From Gymnorhina tibicen (lineage: Eukaryota > Chordata > Aves > Passeriformes > Artamidae), in the NCBI GenBank assembly GCA_013399875.1, contig VXAZ01001688.1, forward strand, positions 444,186 to 508,185: a DNA stretch of 64,000 nucleotides, in the 5' to 3' direction. The notes under the pieces are model-generated. The model searched no databases, was not told the origin of the DNA, and saw only the letters and a list, made by a program, of their open reading frames with translations. The translations under genes and the position numbers were made by a program. Within the stretch, counting starts at the first letter, position 1, and each line of letters opens with the position of its first letter. Shown piece after piece: positions 37,875-49,900 of this stretch.

Positions 37875-40634
37875 TAAGGGGAAAAAAACACCCCCCGGTT
37901 TCTTTGCTCAGGCCTACGAAACCTCCTCCCACACAACCTAAGGGTCTCGGGGACAATTCCTGTGGGTCTAAATCAGGGAGCAAAAGGTACCAATCCTTGA
38001 AGAGCTTCCCAACAGGCAGAGAGAGCAGGATTTGGCCATCAGAGAAGCAAAGAACCAAAAATGTTTCTTAAACTGCCTGCAGCTGAGGCAAGAATTTTTT
38101 TAAGGCAGCAACGATATCAGCACTGGTTGCTCTATGATCCTGACATGCTGCTACTAAACCGTGAATATTAGAAGAGTATCTAAATTAATGAGTCCTGTGT
38201 TCCCTGATGCTGTGCCATGGCTTGATTTCTCCCTTCACAAAGGAGTTTTCTCAGCATACTCCCTTTCTGACCTAGATAAAATAATTTCTGATTTTTCATC
38301 TACTTCTGGAAGGTAATGGCATGGTGAAGAATGTGATGTGTGAGCTACAGATGGCACTGAAAGAATCCAAGAAATCTAAAAATACAGTAAGTTTTACAGG
38401 AGAGGTTTCGTAAGGTGGCTGTCTCCTCCTTGACATCACTATTCAGCTGGCTATTGGAATGGGACTAATTTAATTAAGAGAACAGCTCAGATAAAACATT
38501 TTTGTCAGATTCCCCAAGTCCTATTCACCTTGCTTGAGAACTCAAGCAAGTCTCCTCTGAAGCAGTCCAGTAGCAGAGCTCCCGTCATGCCAGCTTAGCT
38601 GAGCACAGCCACAATAGGAGCAATTGGCACAAAGGAAACTACTGAAGTTAATGTAAAGATTATCATATTATTTTTCCAATGCTGACCCAACGGTCAAGGC
38701 AATGGCTGGCAGGAAATTGTTCACTGCAGTCTTGATCTTTCACTCCCCAAAAGCTCCAGGTGAGTTCTGTTTGCTGTGTTTGGTCCTGAAACCCTCACAG
38801 CTTGCCACGAGCTTATTTCATTCCTCTGCTTTCTCAAGTATCTGAAGCAAAAGCAGCTATTTCTAAACAATAAACAACAATTGGGGGTTTGGGCTTTTTC
38901 TTTTGAGGGTTTTTTTTAAGAAATGTAAGCAGAATGGCGAGACCATCACATAATTAAAATACAAACCAGGTTGTTAACTTTGACCGTGCTCCAGTCTCTC
39001 CTAGCATGAAACTTGATTTCCTAATAATAAATTTCTGATCTGGTTTCAGTAGGTAATCAGATACCACAAATCCACTTTGCATTTTAAAAAGAATGTGTAT
39101 TTTGTAGGAGAGAGAAAAAGCTGGAGAAGATGGGTTTGTGGCTAAACAACACAGTTCTTCCGATCCCAAACAGAACCGCTGTATTCCATAGCAGCTGGGG
39201 AGTGGGTGATGGGGACAGCTGGGGACAGAGAGGGAGCCAAGGAGAAGAGGGTTAATAGAAGTTTTCCAATCTATCATTCTCAAAGTAAACACATAAACAA
39301 CGAAAAAAAAGCCTCTATCTGACCAAGGGAGAAGAGTGTTAGAAGGATGTAATGGAATCCCTGCAGCATTTCAAACTCTACTTCAAATCTAGGTCTCTTT
39401 CCACATCCCATGTTCATTGCTCGCAGCAAAACTGGGTTCCTTTAAAGAGCATGTCCCTTTATCATCATAGAACCAGCAGTTTCAGATTTCATACTTGTGA
39501 TCTCAATAGCTGGCAGGGATTTATATTCAGAACACAACTTTGGTGTATAAAACTGGGGGGGAATCTCAGACAATGTGTTTGTGTAACACCCAGCAGTCTG
39601 AGGGGGGACTGGGGTATTTTAGCTGTCCCAACATTGTTTTTTAGATGGCAGGGAAAAAAGAGGAATGCTAAACAAACAAACAAACACAAAATTGCTTTGT
39701 GTACTGTTTGAGAAATAGTAAGGATGGGTCACCATTAACCGTTTAGTGCTTTTTTGCTGAGGGACTGTTTCCTAAGGAAATGTGCTGGCTGCAGCCTTTC
39801 AGCCTCACCTGGTAAAGCCTTCAGTGAAGAAATCCTGGTTAATACCTCTAAGTGTGTGTGTATGCACGTACAAACACTTGCACTACTCATTCACCCTAAT
39901 CAACACTCCTAACTGCAATTTCACCTGGTTTGATAACTTGTAAGGGAGCCTGCCCAAACGTCAGTCTTCCTCGGGCCCCAGTTTTTGTGCAGTCGTGTAC
40001 AGAGGATTAGTGACACACTCAGGTGCACAAAATGTTCTTGGAACTTGGCAGGATTAAGCTCAGAATGTTTTTCTCCTTCAAAACTCTTCAAAAGTCTCGA
40101 TGGCACCTTTTGCCCTCTTTTCTCTGTAACCTATTTCCAAAAGAGACACCTGATGGAGCGTTCAAGCCTTAGTGTTTCGTTTCTAGTGGTTCAGTTTAAA
40201 ACAAGTCATCTTTGTATCCCCCTAAACAAACGAAAAAATTCCTCCAGCACCTTGAGAAATGCATATTAATAAAAAAAAATATGAACACAGTTTTCTATTC
40301 TTTTTCTTTTTTTCCCTAATGAGGCCTGTAGTTAATCTTGTATAAAAATCTCTGGGAAAAATGGAAAAGTGTGACCAAAGGCAGATGTTGGACACGCCGT
40401 ACCCCTGACCTCACAACGTAACCCCAAAGGGGAGCCCTGAGCTGGCATTCCTGAGGCCAGAAGAGACACTTTGAATCACGGAGAACTTTAGGAAAGCAAT
40501 AAGATCTCCTTCGACAAAAATACTTCCACCCACATGAATCCCACTCTTGGATATTTTGCACTGATGTATTGACTTGATCAAGATGCTACGGGAGGTAACT
40601 TAAGTTGAATGTCGTGGCTTTGGAGAGATTATTG
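37875..40634. other. Non-coding stretch, nothing recognised
   Basis: No gene is visible. A perfect hairpin with 10-bp arms and a 2-nt loop lies at 38529-38550, and a short (AAAC)n run at 39669-39687. Open frames are short and lack domains. Confidence 0.5.
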
Positions 40635-41010
40635 GCATTATTTACCTTCTTTTTTTTAACCTACCAGATTTTTAATTAAATTAAATTCCCCATGCATGGT
40701 TAGCTATAAAGTGCATATTACTTACCTGCATCTTCAGATCTTTTACAGTCCCGTGGGTAAATCCATAATTAGTTGGTTTTGTAAAATGCATATTATTTAC
40801 TTGACAGGCCAGAGTGGCTCTGGAGGAACTGTCCTCATGTCTTGGTTAAGTGCATAATTAGGCAGGTTTTTTAAACCTATGTTATGTTCCCCACATTGAA
40901 GCCATTGCACTCCATTTGTTAAATATTCATACTTTTTTTTTTAAAGTGTATTATTTACTCAATCGGTCAAGACAGCATGTAATTATGTATTTAGAACGTG
41001 TACAATGCAT
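40635..41010 (+). repeat. Degenerate AT-rich tandem array, period about 75-90 bp
   Basis: A word of the form GCATATTATTTAC recurs at 40635, 40713, 40788 and 40948, with a weaker version (ATGTTATGTTC) near 40878. Starts are therefore 78, 75, about 90 and about 70 bp apart. Each is preceded by a similar leader: GGTAAATCCATAATTAG and GGTTTTGTAAAAT before the 40788 copy; GGTTAAGTGCATAATTAGG and GGTTTTTTAAACCT before the 40878 copy; GTTAAATATTCATAC and TTTTTTAAAGT before the 40948 copy. Shared order of several words at similar spacing points to an old, worn tandem repeat of at least four or five units. The core TATTTAC is the complement of a forkhead-type GTAAATA site. Confidence 0.6.
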
Positions 41011-43596
41011 AATCAAAAATACTCATGAAAATGTATGGAATAAATTACTTTGCACTATTAGGGCACTTTTAGGCCACCGTGTCCTCACCATTGTCTCTCA
41101 AAACACCAAGTATGTTCAGAACAACTGTTTAATGAAAAAAGTGTTCAACCGAGCACTGCTTAACAGGATACTTGCACATTGACCCAAGCTTTTAGACTAA
41201 TTTCATAAGTAAAGGGAGCATTTGTGCTATTTAGAAGCAGAGTAAATCTTGATTTTACAGTCCTACCTCCTCAGTCCTTCGGGACACATTCTGCCCAGGA
41301 TAAAGGAGTGTTGTCCCACTGAAGAAGGCGCTGGCATGTTGATCAGCAAAGCAGAGATGTCCTGAAAACCATGAACTGTGACCTTCCAGGGGGTATTTCT
41401 GACAAGTACCCATGAGGATGCTCCTGTCAGTGCAAGGGAGAGTTTTGAGGGTGACCACTCCCCATGGAAAAAGCCTTGCAGGAAGCCAGAGATCTTATGG
41501 GGGACACTGGTTGTGCACAGGCTTTGAGGACTTCATGAAGCTGAAGTCCATGGACATGAGGCTGTGAACGGTGTGATAAAACCCGGAGAAGGTTTGACAC
41601 TACCGACAAGGGTTTAAGTTAAATAATCCGAGAGGAGCTCGACCTCCCCGATCTTGTATCCCCCTTGGTGCTGATAACCGAGCGAGATATGATGTTTGGT
41701 AACTCGCAGGCTCGCAGCTGTTCAGCAAGGGTGACTCCCAGCAGCTTCTTGATGGAAAGGGCATTTCCTAATCATCTGCTGTTCACCTACTGGGGGCAGC
41801 TAAATAAGAATTCATCCCCCCTCTCCTCCCATCTGCTCTCACCTCCCAGCCTGTCCCTCCATTTCAGACAACCCCTTGTAGCTGCCCAGCCCTTGGCCAG
41901 GTGTGGAGTGAGACAGAAGCTACAATGCCTTGGGGGTGGGCACCTCCTCCAAATTACAGCTCAACACCAACAGCAAGCAAAAGAACAGAATGTCCTGTCC
42001 CATCACATGGCCCAGGGCAGGCAGGAAAGTGCCAGCTCCCTGCAGAACCTCCTTCACACTCCCTGGAGTTCCCTCCTCACCCCGAGTGCTGCAGCGAGGC
42101 CAAGCTCAACCCCGAACCCATGATGTATTGCACGAGGAACTTGCCATAAGCAGAACGTGCCTCCTTTCTGGAATCTGCTCAGGTTATGGGCACACAATCA
42201 AATGCAATCAAGGCACAGCAGCTAAACAAGTCAGCACCTGTCAGCTGGGCCTCTAAACCTACCTCTGGAAGCGCTTTTATGTTCCTCCCAGAAGCGTATT
42301 ATGGGAAGGGCCGTGCAGGGAAAGATGCTGCCTTCACCCCTGGTTTGTTGGGCTGTTCATCACCCCTCTGCTCCATGTCACCTTCACATTTCAGCTGGCA
42401 AATCCAAACGTGGAAGTGCTCTTATTTGCTTAGCTGGAAAAAACAAAAAAGAGAGAAAACATCAGACGGTTTAGTTAAAATAGATCTCAAAACTGAGTGG
42501 CTGCATGAGCACAGAATTGCGGAAGGACTGATGGAATGTTCTTTTTCTCCTTGGACAGCTGGTTAAGCTGGTTAGGGTGATAACCTCTAGCACATCAGCT
42601 GGGAGGAAATTAAGCCACTCTTGCACAGCTCTGGAACAGCTCCAGCCCACCCTGGCTGCAAAGGAAAACATGCAGCCTTAAATCCCAGAGGAAAGGGTCT
42701 CAATTTCAATCGGTATGCTCAATAAATATGAAAAAGAACATGCAAGGCAAAACCAGACAGGTTCCTTAAACAAAGACTGTGATTAATTTTAAACTATGTT
42801 GTCCAATCATATTGATCATTATGGCCACTTCCATTTACTATAACTACTCGAGTCTGCCTGGTTTGTTTCTTTACTTCGACACAAAAACAAGGACTTTCTC
42901 CCACAGTTGGCTGGATATTTCCTGAAATAACACACGAGTGGTGGCTATTTTACCCAGCAGGTTCCTTTATCACCACAGAGCAGCAAAGTTGACAGGCTTT
43001 GTGTCTGAAATGTAATTAGCTCGCGGGAGTACAGTCATAATGAAAGCAAAATTTACATTATTGCAGACGTGATTGTTTGCTCTTTCAAACAGGAGTAAAG
43101 TGTGAATTCCGAGGCTTGTATTCAGGGGGCTTGTTCAGTCAATATCCTCAGATGTCCTATACTTCGGCCAAGGGGATGGGAAGCATGGAGTTTTAGACCA
43201 GGTTTCTTTTAAGCTTTTAAGACCTCAAAAAAGAAATGACTGATAAAAAATGAGCAAAAATTTCTTGTCTAGATGCTTTTGAACCTGTCGGCCCCTACAA
43301 AAATTTCAGAAAGCAAAAAGCCTTTACTCAAACCGATTTTGTTGTGAGCTTTTCCAGGTACTGATAGCATCTTTCCAGGAAAAGGAGGGGAAGCAGGAAA
43401 TTCTTCATTTATATGATCTCTTAGCAGGAATACTGTAATATACTGTAACAACAGCAGTTTCAGGACCTGCATGGAGAGATCCAGAATCACATTGTGGGAA
43501 AAGACCCTGAGGCTTAAAGGTCACTTTTCCTTTGAAAGCAAATTACAGTTCTTTCTGCCAGGTGTTCCTCTACCTGCTTCCAGGCAGGACACAGTA
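41011..43596. other. Non-coding stretch, nothing recognised
   Basis: No gene is visible. The CT-rich part at 41810-42120 gives overlapping open frames in all three plus readings, a composition effect rather than coding. No repeat is recognised. Confidence 0.5.
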
Positions 43597-43945
43597 AAAG
43601 AGGCTCCAGCCACCTCCTCCAGTGCTGCTATAACCTCCCTGACCAGGAAGGCTTTTTTAAAATCCAGCCTGGATCTTGCTACTTTCAGTCCATTGCTTTG
43701 TCCAGCACAGACAGGGAGATTTATATATCTGAAAAGAACAGTCTTGCTCCCAGACATCAGTGCCTCAGGCTAGGTAACCCATTTCTTTTAATCTTTGTGG
43801 GCCACATTTTCTGGGGTTCTGATTTATCCTCCTGTTCTCCTCTAAACTGTGTCCTGCTGATTCAAATCCTTCCCAAACTGCGCTGGCCCAAACAGGATGA
43901 AAGGCTCCAGGTGGGGCCTTCTGAGAAATGAGAAATCAATGCAGC
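43597..43945 (-). mobile_element. Old CR1-type LINE fragment, minus strand
   Basis: The plus strand follows the reverse-complement layout of CR1-group elements: CTCCCTGACCAGGAAGGCTT, AAAATCCAGCCTGGATCTTG, TTTCAGTCCATTGCTTTGTC, GGTTCTGATTTATCCTCC, then CCAAACTGCGCTGGCCCAAA and GGCTCCAGGTGGGGCCTTCT. The last words are the CR1 'actggacacagtactccaggtggggcctcacc' region in worn form. Divergence is high, so this is an ancient subfamily. There is no coding potential. Confidence 0.68.
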
Positions 43946-46900
43946 TTCTCACAAATGTTCCCCAAGAGCTGCTATCCAGGCACTAAAACTAAAGAGGGAT
44001 ATAAACAAGGTTCTTTCTGCAAAATATTCAGTTCAACAAGTTACTGTGTTGTCCCAAAAACCAACAGTGGACTGAACAGGGCCCTTACTGAAGAGACACA
44101 GCCAGCACTGACAGGAATCCCATCATGTTCCCGAATTTCCCTTTTTCCTACCACTGACAGGAATATCACCACAAAGGGAAGAGGAACGGGCCTTTAAATT
44201 TCTGTTTGCCCAGCCATCCTGACCCTGTCCAGGAAGAAGTGTGTCAAACATTAGAGTCTATTTTGATGCAAGAGAGGCCTGTAAGTTAAGCAGGAACAAA
44301 CTTGTCTTGAAGAGTGCTGGGGTGTAGCAAATAAACAACCCAAAAAAACTTGTTACAGAAAAACCAGCAACAAGTTTAGGAAAAGTTATTAACTAGAATT
44401 TAGCCAAAAAGACACAAATCCTGTATCTGCAGCCGTGTTCTCAGTATTGATGCAGATTTTATTTTAATGTCCACTGGGAAATGGTGTTATCATTGGGCAA
44501 GTTGGTTTTAAATAGAAAAAGCCATCAAGATGATGAAGAGAAAATAGATTTTCTTTCCATCTCCCTTTGCAGAAAAGATCAGGAATTGTAGAATTTGGAG
44601 GTATTTTACTTCAGAGCAGTGAAATCCGTGCATGTTCTGCTGAGAAGTGCAGTGAGTTTGCCTCGTGCTGTGATCTAATGCAGCAAACTGTGATCCCTCA
44701 GAGCTGATGCCACAGGACCTTCCCTGATTTCTGTTTTGCAGATGAAATGTTCCCCTCCTGATCCACCAGCACTGCTTAATCCCCTGGATACAGCTTGTGT
44801 TGAACGAACTGCCAACAATTACGGGTAACTGGTGACCAACAGACACCACAGTAAGGATAAAATCAAATGCAGTGGTCAACACACTGCGGTTTGGTATTTT
44901 CTGTTGTCACTCTATCCAATTAATCAGGAACTATTTCTTAATGAGTGGACTGCCAAACTGGTATGATTATATCCTTTGAAGTAAAAGTAGGTCTCAATCT
45001 GCCTATTTTATTTTTATTTTTGCCTTTTCCTTAAATCAGCAAATCCTCTACATAGCCTCTTGCTGATTTTAAGAGGCATATGGTTCTTAATCCAGCGGTG
45101 TATGAATTATGGCAGTAAATGGCTTTGAAAGTGCCTCGAAAGCAAAAATATGGAAATTTCCCCCCCAAGAGACCAGGATGAGCAGTCATTATTTTTGCGA
45201 TTGCAGAGAACACTGCCCAAGTGTTCCAAGACTCCGTGTGTGTAATTGTTTGTCTCTTTCTTGCTTTGAAGTATATTTTTTTTAACAGCAAAACCTCAGA
45301 CACGCTCAAGGACAGCTTCCACTGCTTGGTCAAGAACACCAGCGTATCTACATATTCACTAAGTCATAAATCTTCTATACTTTGGCTATGCATATATGAC
45401 ACATGACCCTTATTTCTCCCTTGTGGTCGCAGTCTGAGAGACAATAGAGGTCCACTAAAGCACACAGCTTCCCTCCTAGGTAATATTTCATATGTGTCTC
45501 TTTACAGCCACCAACACATCAAGGTAACTGAGCTGCAGTCTGGGAGGGGAGTTTACCCATAATTGTCTTAAATTGTCTAATTTGGATAAAATGAGCAAGA
45601 AAATTCCCTCAGCTATTTGTTAGTATAATAATGTCATCTATATGTTTCTTGCCTCGTGGTATTCTGCTTTGTAAAGGGGAATGAACTATAGTCTGAATCC
45701 TTTGGATATTTGGTTCGATCTGTCTGTCAGACATTAATTAGTTTCATAGCAATCTCTCACTGCTGTCTTGTGGAAAGACAGCAAGACTGAAAAATAAGCC
45801 AGGATGACAAAGGGAGAGCTTGACTTGCTTCTGACCAAAGAAATCTGTCATTAAGAAAAGGTTCAGAACTCAGATCTGAGGCTCCTTTGCCTGCCTTGCG
45901 GGAGTACCGATGACTGGATTAAAACATTAATGTGTTATTATACACCAAATTCTCTCCTCAAAGAATGGTCTATTTGCTCATTTATTTCTATGTACATAAA
46001 CAACTGGAGAGAGGGAGATTTCCAGGGCAGGAACTCAACCATGCGACTCTCACTAATGACAGTGGCTGTTAGGCAGCCAAAACCTTGAACGAGGCTTCCA
46101 AATTAACCTTAAAATAACATTACCGAGGCCTCAGTAGCAGCTCTGCAGTTAAATCCATATTAAAATCTGCACTTGGAGCATCACTAATGTCCCAGGATTT
46201 CCTACTCAAATTGCTTTGCATCATCTCCCTATTTTACATGCCGAGGTCTAATTCTCTGCTTTGGAGCAGCATCCTTTAACATGGGTACAAAGCACATTTG
46301 CAGCACCAGCAGAAAAGTGCTGCTACAGAGCACAGAGTCGTGTCCTAACTCTCCAGGAGACAAGGGAATTTGCCCACGTGTATTTAAATATATTAACTTT
46401 CACTCAAAAAGAAATTTTAACCTGTTCCGTTAAAAAATCTGGAGCTGTTATTTCTTCACACACGTGGTGATTCCTTCCTTCTATACCTTATCCCTCTTAG
46501 TTCCTAAGCCTCTGAAAATAAAGCAGTTTTATTTACATTGCTAAGTAGAGACACTGGAGTTTCAAAATGTCGATTGACAGGTTGTGTTTTTACATGAAAA
46601 ATGTATATCAGGCTTACAACACTACAATAGTACTCTGCAGAAGTAGGCATGATGATAAATTCCTGGTTTATTTTAAAAAATAAACTAAAAAAAAAGAAGG
46701 GGGGGAAAAAAAGGAGAGGGACTAATCTAATCAGGGTTTCTTTGAGGCAGTTCATCCCCAGAGTGTTTTAAAGAACAAATAGCAAGACCAGGGCTTTCTC
46801 AAAGAGATCATATATATCTACAGGAGTTTTGAAATGCTCCGTAAAAGGTGCTCGCTGTCCTAAAATTCCTGTATGAGTATCCCTCATTCTCCGACATAAT

Positions 46901-49900
46901 CCTGCAATGCATCCCACAAGACTTCGTGCTTAACCTCAACTGCAAAATGACGGTGAGATCATTAAAAGTGAGGTTCCACTCAAGTATGAAGAACACGCCA
47001 GATTCCTTACTCAGTTTTTACAGGATCTTATTCCGGTTCCAACAACTTCAACAGTAGCTCCTCGGACCCCTGGTAGATACTAAAGAGACTTTTGAAGGCA
47101 GCTTGCAGTAGTGCAGCCACACCAACAACTCTGAGTGCTATTTACAGAAACATTTAGCTCACCACAAAACTGAGACCAAGCTACTGGGGAAGAGCTTCCT
47201 TGTTGGGAGAAGGAAGGTAGCCTTTCCCTCAAAATATTCCAGATGTTCTGCCACGCTGAATCCTAATCTAAATCAGTTTGGGGGATGGAGGCACTGGGTG
47301 TTTTTCGAGATGGTTTTTTGAGTTATGTCATGGGAAAAAAAATCCCTTCACTTGATTTATTTCCAGTGTCTCTTCCTCGAAGGAAATTCAAATATCATTT
47401 GGAAAAAAATCCCAGGCACCTGCAGTACAGTTAGCATTTTGAAGGCTATGTTAAAGAGAGGTTCCTAAATCCATGCACTTCTGAACTTAGTGCTCACCCC
47501 ACAGTATCCCCTGGGCCAAAACACATTGGACCACATTTCATAGGGTCACCTTCAGATCTTGTAACCCCATGAGGTGCTGTAGGAAAACCAGGTCTGTAGG
47601 AAAGGCCAGCTACAGCTCTTTCCAAGTCTCCAGCAGATTGTTACGTGGTCTGGGTAAAGACACTTTCGATTTCATCCAAACTGGTTCATACGTTTTCTTA
47701 AGAAGAACTTGTGTCAAAACGTTTCAGTTGTCAGAATATTCACCTCTGAGCCTGAGCTTGTAAGTACAAGTCCACACATTAGTTTACCCATCAATATCCT
47801 GTCTGTATTTTTGTCTGTGCATTCCTGAAGCGCCCATCACCCTGATGCAGAGGTGCCAGTGCAAATTCTCACCCCGTGTTAGTTTGACAGCGCTGTCATC
47901 AGAGCTGGCTGTGCTTCTACTAAAATACAAACCCATGGCTACTCCTGTCCAGCTCCGGGAGCTGCTCTGGAAGTTGGTGGCTCCACGACAAGAGAAGTAG
48001 CAGGTCTAGTCCCATACTCAGGCCACCGTTCCCTTCTAAAATCAAACAGGTTGTAAATCCCAAAGCTGAACAAAATCCTCATCGCTGGGGAGACCGGGAG
48101 ATGGTTCACGTGGCAAACTCACTGTCAAGGTCTTAGGAAGACTTTTAAGTATGAGGAAAACAACCTATACAAACAAAACCTATTCTGTTCTTTATCCTAC
48201 ACAAACCCTAGGCAAGGAGCACACCTTCTTCCCAGAAAAACCCATCCTTGCATTCAGACAGCAGCTAGGAGAGATATAAAAGAGCAGCTCCTACAGCACC
48301 AGCACCACTTGAATGGCTGAATGCAGAATTAAAAACAGGCTTCGCTTCCAGGTGCAGACAGATGTCTGATGTGAAGATATTGGCTGTCTCTCACCAAAAA
48401 TGACAGGCATTTTGGTAAGGCTTTTCTTAACAGATGGCAAAACTTGGGTCCTACCGACTGCTGCAGGATCTGGAGGCACTCAGCACACAGCAGGATCAGG
48501 CCCAAACATGGGGCTGAACACCAGGTTTCATCCACATTGTTAAGAAAAGTTATTGGTGTGAAAAGGGTGTTCAGGCACTAAGCATCAGATTCAGGGGAAA
48601 AAAAGACCAACAAACCTTTGCAGCGTATTGTGATGTTTTCTTTTGTATACCGTATCAATGACTGTGTGGCGTGCTCCCTGAAAATCCAGCCCTTGGTAAT
48701 TGTCAGGGAACTTCATTCTGAGTGCAGGCTCCACTGGAAATTAATTGCTTCAGTGCAATCTGAACCACATCATAAATGTCATGTAGAAGTTGCAGGGAGT
48801 GAGGAGGCAATGACAGCTCTATCCGCACTGTTTCATTTAAAGGTGGGTAAAACACACTGCGACAGAAGTGCTCTTCATCAATAATTTAGTCCGCAGTGTA
48901 AAGCCAAGCCTTGCCAAAGATGCCAGGGGAGCAGCTACCTCCCCGGTTTTAATGACACCAGCAGGGAGGGGTTGAGGGGCCAGCTCAAATCAACATTCAT
49001 TGCACATCTGGGCATGTCGGCAGATGAAGATATCTAGGACTGAGCTGACAGGACAAAGGGTTGAAAAAAGAAGTGTAACCTAGAAAACCTTTACTTTGAA
49101 TTCTTTGTATAAATTCAAGGGGGATGACAGTTCCTAAGGTCATCTTACATAATAAAACTACAGTGATCTACATAGAGAATTTTAACTCTTTCCAATACAT
49201 AATCAAAGCAACCGCAAGTTAAGTTTATATTATTCACTTTATGAATGTAAAATGCAGAATCCTTAATTCTCTGAAAAGAACTGTTTTAATGAGCAGAATG
49301 TTAACATTTATATGCCTGACTTCATTGCAATAACCCTAATTATAGTAGCACGGAAGCCCCACTGTACTGGAGGGTCACTGAAGTTCCTATTATAACCCTT
49401 ATCTTAGGGGAGTTTAATGTCTTTGCCATTTCCCAGCGCATCGGCTGAAACTTGCCGTGCCGGTTAGCGCTGGTTTACTCCTTCGAATTATTGTTTTACA
49501 GCAGTTTCGTTTGGTTCTTAAACAGCTTCTGCTTGCCAAAAATCAGAGTTTTTTACTGTGTTTATGGCAGTCTCCATACAAAAGCCCATCCGTTTGCTCT
49601 GAGGAGAATATGACATTCAGGTGCAAGGAGATGGATCCATCTCCGTACCAAACTCCATATCCACACCCCGGGAGGTTACAAAGCCGTGTAGCTACAACAT
49701 GGTTGAAGCTATCCCAACTTGCGGGGTTCTGGCAGAGCTTTCAGGCACTAATCTGACATTCCAGGCTATACATTGGATGCCTGTGATTTGGCTGAGGGGT
49801 GACGACTCATGTCATCCAAGCGCGGAGCTGCCACCTCAACCCGGAGCACAAATTCCTTTTGCCCGGGCAAGAGCAGCTTCAAAAAACAACCACTTCCACC

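Noticed and set aside
39472..39490. ATCATAGAACC-like text resembling a CR1 tail
   Set aside because: Only the short tail word matches. None of the following CR1 blocks is present, so it is chance.
41665..42256. Three overlapping plus-strand frames (82-152 codons)
   Set aside because: All three readings are open at once in a CT-rich segment, which points to composition and not a gene.
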